This document shows positions 1-7,121 of a stretch of 18,183 bases of DNA, piece by piece. The position numbers were made by a program, and so were the translations under genes. The DNA lies in assembly GCA_031423615.1 (NCBI GenBank), contig JANPFV010000140.1, positions 1 to 18,183 of the forward strand, written 5' to 3'. Each line of letters begins with the position of its first letter. The first letter of the stretch is position 1. Below the pieces are notes generated by a model. It was not told where the DNA came from. It ran no database searches and saw only the letters and a list, made by a program, of their open reading frames with translations. Origin of the DNA: JADLGJ01 sp031423615. Its GTDB lineage: Bacteria > Omnitrophota > Gorgyraeia > Zapsychrales > JANLHA01.

Positions 1-649
1 GTCCCATTTTTAAGGCTTCTGCCCGCACTGTGTTTGCTATTTGACCCATTGCGGCAAAAAGATCAATCGTCTCTTGTCCAGCTTGCATCACTTGAAGAAT
101 TGCTGCACTCAATAAACCATGACCACCAACAGTCTCCAAAGCAACCTCATTTGCAGCGGAGGCTGAAATGATTATTCGACCTTTGCCAGCAAGAGTCTCC
201 CAAGGGAAAGAGCCATCTCTAGCCACCGGCGTATCTTCCATAATCCGTGCTGGGGCTTTACCACTAAAGCAACAATCTAAAACCAGCAATATAACCTTTG
301 CCTTAGAGGATTTAAAAGCATCAGCAATGTCATCCATTTTAATTGTCGTATCTGCGAAAGCTTCTTTAGTGGTATCAAAACAAATAAGCCGATGATCCCT
401 ACTTCCATGTCCCGAGAAAAAAATAACAACAGCATCTTCTTCAGAAGCATCCTTTAAAGAAGAATTCAATGTTTGGGAGATTTTTTCTTTGGTCGCATGT
501 TCATTGACCAACAAATGAGTATTGATGGCGGGAATTGTATCTGAAAAAAGTGCCCATAATGCAGTTGCATCCCGTCGCGCGGCAGTTAATTCCTGGGCGC
601 GAGGGTCAATGTATTTATCTATACCTACAAAAATGCCATGAAATGCCAT
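1..649 (-). CDS. Caspase-like (peptidase C14) protein, 3' end beyond the window
   Basis: The frame starts at 649 and stays open for 216 codons to the window edge, so only the N-terminal part is visible. It reads as a caspase-hemoglobinase fold protease: an opening GIFVGIDKY strand, LTAARRDA (residues about 21-28), the catalytic His in FFSGHGSRD (His81), and the catalytic Cys in LDCCFSG (Cys127, following Asp125). The start is supported by GGAG seven bases upstream. Bacterial proteins with an N-terminal caspase domain commonly carry further C-terminal modules (helicase, NACHT, WD40 or effector-associated domains) and several belong to conflict or cell-suicide systems; which module follows here cannot be seen. 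A terminator-like hairpin lies just upstream of the ribosome binding site. The family call is secure; the biological role is inferred. Confidence 0.85.
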   Translation of the reverse strand, partial: MAFHGIFVGIDKYIDPRAQELTAARRDATALWALFSDTIPAINTHLLVNEHATKEKISQTLNSSLKDASEEDAVVIFFSGHGSRDHRLICFDTTKEAFADTTIKMDDIADAFKSSKAKVILLVLDCCFSGKAPARIMEDTPVARDGSFPWETLAGKGRIIISASAANEVALETVGGHGLLSAAILQVMQAGQETIDLFAAMGQIANTVRAEALKMG

Positions 650-661
650 TTAATATCTCCT

Positions 662-702
662 AAAAATAAAAAATCCCTCGCTGGCGTTTGGCCTTGCGAA
701 GG
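662..702 (-). terminator. Terminator-like hairpin in the leader of the caspase-like gene
   Basis: Read on the minus strand, CCTTCGC (702-696) pairs with GCGAGGG (681-675) through seven pairs, one of them G-U. A nested GGC/GCC pair lies in the loop, and ATTTTTTATTTTT follows at once. The T-run ends directly before the AGGAG of the protease gene. The wobble pair would be a C-A mismatch on the other strand, so the fold favours minus-strand RNA. It is either the terminator of the 90-residue gene upstream or an attenuator. Confidence 0.6.
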
Positions 703-770
703 TTTTTGATTATTTACAAGTGGCAGGTTTATCCTTCAGAACTAACTCACTTCATACCTAGCTTGTGTAT

Positions 771-799
771 AAAATACACCAAATTATTATATTTTTCAA
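771..799 (-). promoter_or_regulatory. Candidate sigma-70-type promoter upstream of the leader hairpin
   Basis: On the minus strand TTGAAA (799-794) is followed after 17 bases by TATTTT (776-771). The match is good at -35 and modest at -10. AT-rich sequence makes chance matches likely. If used, it would give a leader of about 110 bases containing the hairpin at 662-702. Confidence 0.3.
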
Positions 800-845
800 C
801 GATTTGTTTACCCCCTATCCACCTGTTTTGCAACTATGGGTTTAT

Positions 846-1118
846 TCAGGGTTGTAATCTACTGCGAGTCTTTTCTGGTAAGAGGAGAAATAATTTACGG
901 CGAATCGTTTTAAGTTGCTTCCGCTTTAATCCTTGATTTGCTTTATCCAACGCTTTAATAGCCCGCAAAATAAATTCATCTGATACCGTTTCACCTTTGG
1001 ATAGCTTCTCCCAGGCTGTTATAGCAGGCTGTATTTTATTTGCATTGTCGGCTTTTAATTCAATACTCTTTTTAGGCATCCATTTATCTTCAATAACTGA
1101 TCGTACAAAATTGGTCAT
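846..1118 (-). CDS. Hypothetical 90-residue basic helical protein
   Basis: I do not recognise this protein. It is 90 residues, rich in Lys and Arg, without a signal peptide or membrane segment. It looks mostly helical, with a strongly basic C-terminal third (GLKRKQLKTIRRKL) that could bind nucleic acid or membrane. No clear ribosome binding site precedes the ATG at 1118; an in-frame ATG at codon 14 (MPKKSIEL) has slightly better surroundings. It lies 84 bases after the COG4705 gene and about 200 bases before the caspase-like gene, on the same strand. It could be a partner of the protease, an unrelated small gene, or a spurious frame; amino acid composition looks protein-like. Confidence 0.45.
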   Translation of the reverse strand: MTNFVRSVIEDKWMPKKSIELKADNANKIQPAITAWEKLSKGETVSDEFILRAIKALDKANQGLKRKQLKTIRRKLFLLLPEKTRSRLQP

Positions 1119-1202
1119 GTGTAAGCTTATAAGTGGCCTTATCCCCTATTTAACTTTATTTCTCTTTCTCAATTTCTTAGCATTCAATCTCAAAGTTTAA
1201 GA

Positions 1203-1949
1203 TTATATACAACTTTTCTTATTCGAACTCCGGGTGGTATAAATTAATATCAATGCTAACAAAGAAGCTGTTGCTATAGACGCAGTGAGGGTCCCTAAAT
1301 CCAGCCCTCCTTTTGCTATGGGCTTTGTTAATAAATCTCCAAACGTCGCTCCAAATGGACGGGTGAATACAAAGGCTATCCAAAATAATACAATTTGATT
1401 TATTCGAGTGAAATAATGAAGGAGGATGACTAATACAATAATTACGGCACACACCAAAGCTCCACCCATATAACTTAATCCCATATTATCGCTTAAGAAA
1501 TCCCCAAATGCTGTACCTAAACTATTAGAAAATAGAACTGTAATCCAAAAGAAAGATTCTGTCCTCTTTTCAAAAATGGGATAAACCTCCAAATTTTTCT
1601 CTTTATAATACCAAACAGCAAGGGCAATTGATAAAAAAGAGAAAAGTATGACTGAGCCTTTCATGTATCCCAGACCCAAAGTTCGATCCATAAAATCAGA
1701 AATTTCCGTGCCAACAGAGGTTGTTCCAACAATGACAGCCCAATACAGAACAGGATGAAATTTTTGAGACTTTAGCTGCAGTATAAATGCGAATAAGAAA
1801 AAACCGGTAGTAATGAGAAGGCTTACAATATAGCCTAGATTCAAGGTCATCGAAAGGAAATCTCCCGATGTTTCTCCTAAAGTTGTAGCCAAGATCTTCA
1901 TTACCCAAAAAGATGCTGTAATTTTTGCAACTTTATTCAGCCTTTCCAT
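1203..1949 (-). CDS. COG4705-family polytopic membrane protein, copy A
   Basis: A 248-residue integral membrane protein of the uncharacterised COG4705 family. Four similar units can be aligned by eye: TTLGETSGDFL (residues about 22-32), SVGTEISDFMD (78-88), NSLGTAFGDFL (142-152) and RPFGATFGDLL (197-207). Each has a G-rich turn followed by an Asp and then a Gly-containing segment and hydrophobic stretch, so the protein probably arose by repeated duplication. Acidic residues at the same place in each unit (Asp30, Asp85, Asp150, Asp205) suggest ion or proton handling, which is inference. It is the last gene of the cluster, 6 bases after the glycosyltransferase, and is a paralogue of the gene at 3623-4426. 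The substrate is unknown. Confidence 0.85.
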   Translation of the reverse strand: MERLNKVAKITASFWVMKILATTLGETSGDFLSMTLNLGYIVSLLITTGFFLFAFILQLKSQKFHPVLYWAVIVGTTSVGTEISDFMDRTLGLGYMKGSVILFSFLSIALAVWYYKEKNLEVYPIFEKRTESFFWITVLFSNSLGTAFGDFLSDNMGLSYMGGALVCAVIIVLVILLHYFTRINQIVLFWIAFVFTRPFGATFGDLLTKPIAKGGLDLGTLTASIATASLLALILIYTTRSSNKKSCI

Positions 1950-1955
1950 AATGAT

Positions 1956-3626
1956 TTAGCCCTTTGTATTAAACTTCCTTTGATTGCTTTGTCTTCCATG
2001 TGTTAAAGGTTCGATTCTTAGCAAACAGTTAGTGCCAAACTCCTTAATTAAAGTAATCTTATATTGTTCTTTAAAATTATTTTTGACATGCTCACAACCA
2101 GAATGTTTGAGATAAGCATACGTAAGTAGTTGGCTTTCAAGGAATACACCTAATTGCTTATCATTGCTAAAAGAAGGAATAGGATGCGGGCTAAAATAAC
2201 CTTTACCTCCAGGGTCATACACTGCCACAGGTAAATCTGTATAAAAAGAAATGCCTCTGGCGTAGGGTTTACTGGTTAATACCCGTTGACCTTCTGAGAG
2301 TTTAGCTGGTAAATAAACACCAACTGGCGCACAACTAGCTTGAAATTCAATATCCTCTTTGGCTAACCATGCGCCTACTAAAACAACCATGAGCGTACCT
2401 GACAGAACGTACACGCTTAATCGTTCCCTCCCCTTGATCACACACCAATAAATCACTGCGCCTAATGTAATTAATAAAGTTGAAAGCCAATACATAGGAT
2501 AAATAGGAACATACACTTTCTTTAAGAGTACATACCGTGCGATGATTATTGCAACACCCATCAAAATTAGTACACCAGCATTGATAAACATAATACGTTG
2601 AGATATTCTTTTAGCTAATACTCCTGCCGTTAGTATGGCCAATGCTGGAAATAGTGGCAGGATATAACTAACCAATTTAGAATGGGCACATTGAAAAATA
2701 ATAAAAACAACTAAAATCCAAACCAAAATCAAATGATCCGATTCCTCTAAAAAATTAATGCCTCGTTTAAACCAATCTTTTATAGCCATAATCAAAAAAA
2801 GGCTAAATGGAAATATCCCCAAAATCATGGATAAGGGATAAAAATACCAGCGATCATTAGCACGATGTTCAGCCTCAATGATACGCCGCCAATGATCATT
2901 ATAAAAAAACTCATGCACAAATGCATTGCCGTATGTTTTAAACATATAAACATACCACGGCAATGCCACACCTAATGCAAGAAGAAAGCCTACTAACATC
3001 CACGGAGTAGCTAACACATCCAAACGCCTGCGATAAAACAAAAACCCGACTATCACCATTTCAGGAATAAATAGACCTAAGGGCCCCTTGGTAAGTGCGG
3101 CTAAAGCACCAAAAAGATAAAACAACAGAATGCCTGTGATACGGTACTTAGGGTAAGCATAGCCTGTATAGAAACTTAAAATTGAATATAAAATTAATGT
3201 GGCAAAAATCATGTCGGTGAAGACCGTTTTCCCCATCCCTACAAAAAATGCACTGGTAGCTAAAATCAGTCCGGCCCAAAATGCGCGTTGATTATCCCTA
3301 TATAGGATAAAGGCCAATATGTACACACCAACAACGGAAAATGTTGCAAACAATGCAGGAAAAAGACGTGCAGCCCAAGGCGTTATACCCCAAACCTTAA
3401 AGGCACCAATCAATAACCAGTAGGTAAAAATAGGTTTTTCAAATTGCGGACTTCCAAAAATATATGGTGTAAACCATTCATGACGCAGAAGCATTTCTTT
3501 GGCGGTAAGGCTGTAAAATACTTCGTCTGGGTCTGTGAGAGCAATAAGATTATTGCCCAAAAAGAAAAAAAAGACAGAGATAAGAATCAGAATATAAATA
3601 TTTTTGAATTCTATGTTCTGGGTCAT
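1956..3626 (-). CDS. ArnT-like glycosyltransferase (GT-C fold, PMT/GT83-type)
   Basis: A 556-residue inner-membrane enzyme of the dolichyl-phosphate-mannose mannosyltransferase/ArnT superfamily. After the first membrane segment (about 10-30) comes the periplasmic catalytic loop with DPDE (32-35), then YSLTAKEML and the ArnT-type FEKP motif (62-65), followed by about ten further hydrophobic segments and a soluble C-terminal domain from about residue 430. ArnT uses undecaprenyl-phosphate sugar donors to glycosylate lipid A at the periplasmic face; the donor and acceptor here are unknown. Its ATG overlaps the stop of the upstream COG4705 gene (ATGA), so the two are translationally coupled, and a second COG4705 gene follows 6 bases downstream. 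No aminoarabinose synthesis genes (arnA, arnB, arnC) are in the window, so a different sugar is possible. Confidence 0.85.
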   Translation of the reverse strand: MTQNIEFKNIYILILISVFFFFLGNNLIALTDPDEVFYSLTAKEMLLRHEWFTPYIFGSPQFEKPIFTYWLLIGAFKVWGITPWAARLFPALFATFSVVGVYILAFILYRDNQRAFWAGLILATSAFFVGMGKTVFTDMIFATLILYSILSFYTGYAYPKYRITGILLFYLFGALAALTKGPLGLFIPEMVIVGFLFYRRRLDVLATPWMLVGFLLALGVALPWYVYMFKTYGNAFVHEFFYNDHWRRIIEAEHRANDRWYFYPLSMILGIFPFSLFLIMAIKDWFKRGINFLEESDHLILVWILVVFIIFQCAHSKLVSYILPLFPALAILTAGVLAKRISQRIMFINAGVLILMGVAIIIARYVLLKKVYVPIYPMYWLSTLLITLGAVIYWCVIKGRERLSVYVLSGTLMVVLVGAWLAKEDIEFQASCAPVGVYLPAKLSEGQRVLTSKPYARGISFYTDLPVAVYDPGGKGYFSPHPIPSFSNDKQLGVFLESQLLTYAYLKHSGCEHVKNNFKEQYKITLIKEFGTNCLLRIEPLTHGRQSNQRKFNTKG

Positions 3627-4426
3627 CGATTATTCTTCTGAGGAATAGTTCCGGAGGGAATTTCATCTTTTTGCGTAAGCGAAAGATAGATAACCAATAC
3701 CAAGATCGTGATAAGAAAAAGCACGCTTGTAGCAGTTGTCCCCAGGCCTAAGCCACCATTGTCGTGGGTCTGCGAAAGATAATCGCCAATAGAAGCCCCC
3801 AATGGTCGAGTAAGAATGTATGCTATCCAAAAAGCAAGAATTGCATTCAATCTGATCGTATAGAACGTAATTGTCACTGCAGCAATGAGTCCCGCAAATA
3901 TGAATACCGAAGTAAAATACCCCAGGCCAAATTTTTCCGCTGTAAGATCTCCTGCGGCAGTGCCCAAAGCAAAAGTAAATAAAATGGCCAGCCAGTAAAA
4001 CGCCTCCCGGCGCCTCGTAACAATTGCATGGATCGATAATGTCTTTTCAAACATATGCCACACCATGAATGTCAGCGCTAAAAGGATAGAGAATACGATG
4101 GTTGTCGTCTCTAAAGGAATACTTAATTTGTCTGTCAGATTGTCGGTAATCAATGTACCGACAACACTAAGAAGGACTACCGCAAGCCAATAAATTGAGG
4201 GAATATATTTCTTTACCTTGAACTGGAAAAACAATACAGCGATAAGGAATCCACTCATAACGAGGGTTGTTCCACTTAAGCCAAAATGAAGCACTTCATT
4301 CAAATAGTCGGCCGCAGTTTCCCCTACCGTCGTACACAAAATCTTAATAATCCAGAAATAAATTGTGACTTCCGGAACCTTATTGAGTAGCTGACTTTGT
4401 AAGGAATCCTGCTTTAATTTATTCAT
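3623..4426 (-). CDS. COG4705-family polytopic membrane protein, copy B
   Basis: A 267-residue paralogue of the protein at 1203-1949, with the same four-unit layout: TTVGETAADYL (residues about 32-42), SVVGTLITDNL (87-97), FALGTAAGDL (152-161) and RPLGASIGDYL (207-217), each ahead of hydrophobic segments. The two copies share FWIxKIL, TTxGET and the closing GGLxLGT. Function is uncharacterised for the family. It begins 23 bases after the secreted repeat protein and overlaps the glycosyltransferase start by 4 bases. Having two diverged copies flanking one enzyme suggests that both work with it, perhaps as a heteromer, or that each moves a different substrate; neither is shown by the sequence. 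The ribosome binding site (GGAAGAG) is about 10 bases upstream. Confidence 0.85.
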   Translation of the reverse strand: MNKLKQDSLQSQLLNKVPEVTIYFWIIKILCTTVGETAADYLNEVLHFGLSGTTLVMSGFLIAVLFFQFKVKKYIPSIYWLAVVLLSVVGTLITDNLTDKLSIPLETTTIVFSILLALTFMVWHMFEKTLSIHAIVTRRREAFYWLAILFTFALGTAAGDLTAEKFGLGYFTSVFIFAGLIAAVTITFYTIRLNAILAFWIAYILTRPLGASIGDYLSQTHDNGGLGLGTTATSVLFLITILVLVIYLSLTQKDEIPSGTIPQKNNR

Positions 4427-4449
4427 TAGAAATATACTCTTCCATAGAA

Positions 4450-4884
4450 CTATCTCTTAATGTCTGTATCTTCATCTTCTTTTTCATTCTTCTCATCTTT
4501 TTCGTCGCGCATTCTGTTCTTTTCGCTGCGATCTGCCATTTCAAACAAGCTAAGAGAAAGTCCTGGATTTGCTTGTTTAAGAGCCGTTGCTGAATCTCTT
4601 AGTAGTTTTATATGTCCTACGTGATCTTTGCTCATTCCCTCTTCTTTTCCTTCAGGTTCTTTTTTATCCTCATTCTTATCTTCCTTCTCTGCCGCTTCTT
4701 CGTTTGCAAATTTAGTCAAACTAAATGCAAGCTCAGGATTTGATTTTTGCAGAGCGGCAGCAGCATCATTTAAAGTCTTTACTTTTACCTCGACCTCACC
4801 TTTTTCTGCAAAAGATACTGCTGTCAATAAAGTAACTGCCCCTGCGACCATTAATCCCATCAACATTATTTTAAATGATTTCAT
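4450..4884 (-). CDS. Secreted protein with duplicated helical NP motif
   Basis: A 144-residue exported protein. A signal peptide (positive MKSFK, hydrophobic core to about 24, cleavage likely after SFA26) is followed by two copies of a 24-residue motif: LNDAAAALQKSNPELAFSL at 38-56 and LRDSATALKQANPGLSLSL at 95-113, each ending in an Ala-containing helix. The segments between and after the repeats are extremely charged, Lys/Glu/Asp-rich and probably disordered. I do not recognise a named family. It is first in the second unit of the cluster, preceded by AGGGG six bases before the ATG and by a TTAA-rich regulatory region. A periplasmic sensor or cation- or peptide-binding role for the charged parts is a guess based on position next to the two-component system. 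Confidence 0.75.
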   Translation of the reverse strand: MKSFKIMLMGLMVAGAVTLLTAVSFAEKGEVEVKVKTLNDAAAALQKSNPELAFSLTKFANEEAAEKEDKNEDKKEPEGKEEGMSKDHVGHIKLLRDSATALKQANPGLSLSLFEMADRSEKNRMRDEKDEKNEKEDEDTDIKR

Positions 4885-4987
4885 GATTTACCCCTGGTTA
4901 AAAGTTAATGTAACTTGGTTAAACATTATTAAAATGATACCAAGTTAAGATTAGCTTATTCTTAGGATTAAATTAACTAAAGTTAAT
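4885..4987 (-). promoter_or_regulatory. TTAA-rich regulatory region ahead of the second unit
   Basis: The 103-base gap between the kinase gene and the secreted-protein gene holds many TTAAC/TTAAT boxes (minus strand at 4986-4982, 4976-4972, 4971-4967, 4948-4944, 4922-4918, 4908-4904, 4901-4897). It also holds a perfect 9-base inverted repeat, TAACTTGGT (4911-4919) against ACCAAGTTA (4939-4947). Arrays of short repeats are typical of OmpR-family regulator sites, so autoregulation by the adjacent response regulator is plausible. No single convincing -35/-10 pair stands out. Confidence 0.45.
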
Positions 4988-6445
4988 CTAAGTGGATAGA
5001 TTTAAAGGGAGAGAAACGATGAAGATTGTCTGCATGTCGGGCTGACTTTCTACTTCAATTTTACCTTGATGTGTCTCAACAATTGACTTAACAATACTTA
5101 ATCCCAGGCCAAACCCTGGGGTATTTCTCGACTTATCCGTTCTATAAAATCTGTCGAATATTTGAGGCAATTCACTCTTATCTATACCAACACCTGTGTC
5201 AGTGACCACAATCTTTGCTGCATCATCCTCTTTAAATAACTTAACATCGACACGACCTTTGACCGGTGTATATTTGATCGCATTATCAAGTAAATTTAAG
5301 ATAACGCGGCTTATTTGTGCATGGTCTCCTACAATCATGATGCCGTCATCTAATAAAGAACTAACTGAAATTTGCTTCTCTTCCGCCAATACCATAATAT
5401 TTTCTAAAACCTGTTCTAATAAAACGTTCAAATTGAGGGTCGCTTTTTTAAATGGCATCTCCTTACTATCAATACTAATAAGAACTAATAAGTTCTCAAC
5501 CAACCGACTCATTTTATTGATCTCTTCCAGATTGACTTCCAGAACTGATTTATACTCCCCAGTGGACCTGTCTTTTGTCAACGCAACTTCTTGTTTTCCT
5601 CTTAAGGCAGTCAAAGGAGTTTTTAATTCATGCGAGACATCCTGAATAAATTGTTTCTGAGTTGTAAACGCACGGTCAAGACGGGTCAACATGTCATTGA
5701 ATGTATCTGCTAATCTTCTTATTTCATTATCAGCATTAGGAATGTTAATTTTTTCCTGTAAATTTTTAGTATTAATTTGACCCATCCTATCAATAATTTT
5801 ATCTACCGGATTAAAAGCTATTCTAGTCAGTAATAAACCGATTAGAACTGCAAAGAATAAAGCCAAAGGCAAAAATAAGAACAAAATTGTTTTTAATCTA
5901 TGGAGCGTGGCATATATAGGCGCAAGGAAGCCTCCTACTTGAATAATGTAGCTTACCTTTCCATCCTTTAAAATGGGCATAGTGAGAATCCGAACAGCTC
6001 CGTATTTATGCTTAATTAATAGCTGCTTTAAAGTGTCAATTTGAATATTCCCTTGTGAAAGTGCATTGTTTGTAACTATGGTAGGAACTAATTGTGCTAT
6101 ATCTTTATCCGAATAATCCAGTTTTATACCTTGAGGATCGAATATTTGCAAAAAACTGCTTTCATCGTGTTCTTCTTTAACAGTCGATTTAATAACTTGT
6201 AAGAATTCGGGATTGGACGTTAGAGATTCCTTGCCACTTCGCTTTTTTTCCGATACCTCTTCTTCATAACGACTATCAATTAAATCCTCAATATTTTCCG
6301 CCTTGGACTTAAGCAAACTGTCTAAATTCTCAACTAAGCTATATTTGAAATCTTGATAAATCAGTGTGCTAAAAACAAAGATAATGGCAGCTAAAGCGAG
6401 GGTATACCATGCAGTTACTTTGAAATGGAGGGATTTTATAATCAT
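4988..6445 (-). CDS. Sensor histidine kinase (HisKA/HATPase_c)
   Basis: A 485-residue two-component sensor. It has an N-terminal membrane segment (about 10-30), a periplasmic domain of about 150 residues, a second membrane segment (about 185-207), a HAMP domain (about 208-260), then the dimerisation domain with phospho-acceptor His272 in DVSHELKTPLTAL, and an ATPase domain with N box LLDNAIKYT, G1 DTGVGI, F box FDRFYR and G2 GLGLSIV. All catalytic boxes are intact. The gene begins one base after the response regulator stop and its ribosome binding site AAAGAG lies inside the end of that gene, so the pair is coupled. The layout resembles CusS/PmrB-type kinases. The periplasmic domain contains a charged Lys/Glu-rich stretch (61-75). 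The signal sensed cannot be told. Confidence 0.95.
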   Translation of the reverse strand: MIIKSLHFKVTAWYTLALAAIIFVFSTLIYQDFKYSLVENLDSLLKSKAENIEDLIDSRYEEEVSEKKRSGKESLTSNPEFLQVIKSTVKEEHDESSFLQIFDPQGIKLDYSDKDIAQLVPTIVTNNALSQGNIQIDTLKQLLIKHKYGAVRILTMPILKDGKVSYIIQVGGFLAPIYATLHRLKTILFLFLPLALFFAVLIGLLLTRIAFNPVDKIIDRMGQINTKNLQEKINIPNADNEIRRLADTFNDMLTRLDRAFTTQKQFIQDVSHELKTPLTALRGKQEVALTKDRSTGEYKSVLEVNLEEINKMSRLVENLLVLISIDSKEMPFKKATLNLNVLLEQVLENIMVLAEEKQISVSSLLDDGIMIVGDHAQISRVILNLLDNAIKYTPVKGRVDVKLFKEDDAAKIVVTDTGVGIDKSELPQIFDRFYRTDKSRNTPGFGLGLSIVKSIVETHQGKIEVESQPDMQTIFIVSLPLNLST

Positions 6446-6446
6446 A

Positions 6447-7115
6447 TTACTCTTTAACCATATAGCCCCTGCCTCTTACTGTACAAATGAGTTTCTTCTT
6501 ATGCCCATCATCAATCTTACGCCGCAACTCATGGATATGAACATCTATAATATTAGTTGTAGTATCGAAATTGATATCCCACACACGTTCTGAAATGTCA
6601 GTCCTTGAAACAACTTCTCCGACATGACGCATAAGGTACTCTAAAAAGAGGAATTCTTTTGTAGTTAAAAGGATTTCGTTACCAGCTCTTGTTACTTTAT
6701 GGCTTAGCAGGTCCATAACAAGGTCTGCCACTTGAAGTTTTGTTGATGGCAATGTCTCTTTCCTACGGAGCAAAACACGAATTCTTGCCAAGAACTCTTT
6801 AAATGCAAACGGCTTTGTTAAATAATCTTCAGCCCCCGCATCTAAACCTGTTACCTTGTCCTCCACAACATCTTTCGCTGTGAGCATAAGAATAGGAATG
6901 GTTACCTTATCTTTTCTTAAATTCTTACAAACAGTAATGCCATCCATTTTCGGCAGCATAATATCTAGCACAATTAAGTCATATTTCTCTGTTCCGGCAA
7001 GAAAATAACCCTTTTCGCCATCATATGCCATATCCACAGCGTAACCTGCTTCTTTAAGGCCCTGCTTTATGAAATTGGCTATGTGTTTCTCATCTTCTAC
7101 AACTAAAATACGCAT
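6447..7115 (-). CDS. OmpR/PhoB-family response regulator
   Basis: A 222-residue transcription regulator. The receiver domain (1-115) has the acidic pocket VVEDE, phospho-acceptor Asp51 in VLDIMLPKMDG, Thr79 and Lys101 in DYLTKPF. The C-terminal winged helix (about 128-222) ends in the usual TVRGRGYMV. All key residues are present. It is the partner of the kinase directly downstream. The ribosome binding site AGGTAG contains the stop codon of the PAP2 gene upstream, so translation is coupled. Likely targets are the TTAA-rich regions at 4885-4987 and near 8410; this is inferred from position and repeat structure. Confidence 0.95.
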   Translation of the reverse strand: MRILVVEDEKHIANFIKQGLKEAGYAVDMAYDGEKGYFLAGTEKYDLIVLDIMLPKMDGITVCKNLRKDKVTIPILMLTAKDVVEDKVTGLDAGAEDYLTKPFAFKEFLARIRVLLRRKETLPSTKLQVADLVMDLLSHKVTRAGNEILLTTKEFLFLEYLMRHVGEVVSRTDISERVWDINFDTTTNIIDVHIHELRRKIDDGHKKKLICTVRGRGYMVKE

Positions 7116-7121
7116 TTAAAG

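Noticed and set aside
168..395. 75-codon plus-strand frame at the left end
   Set aside because: It lies opposite the caspase-like coding sequence, which carries the catalytic motifs.
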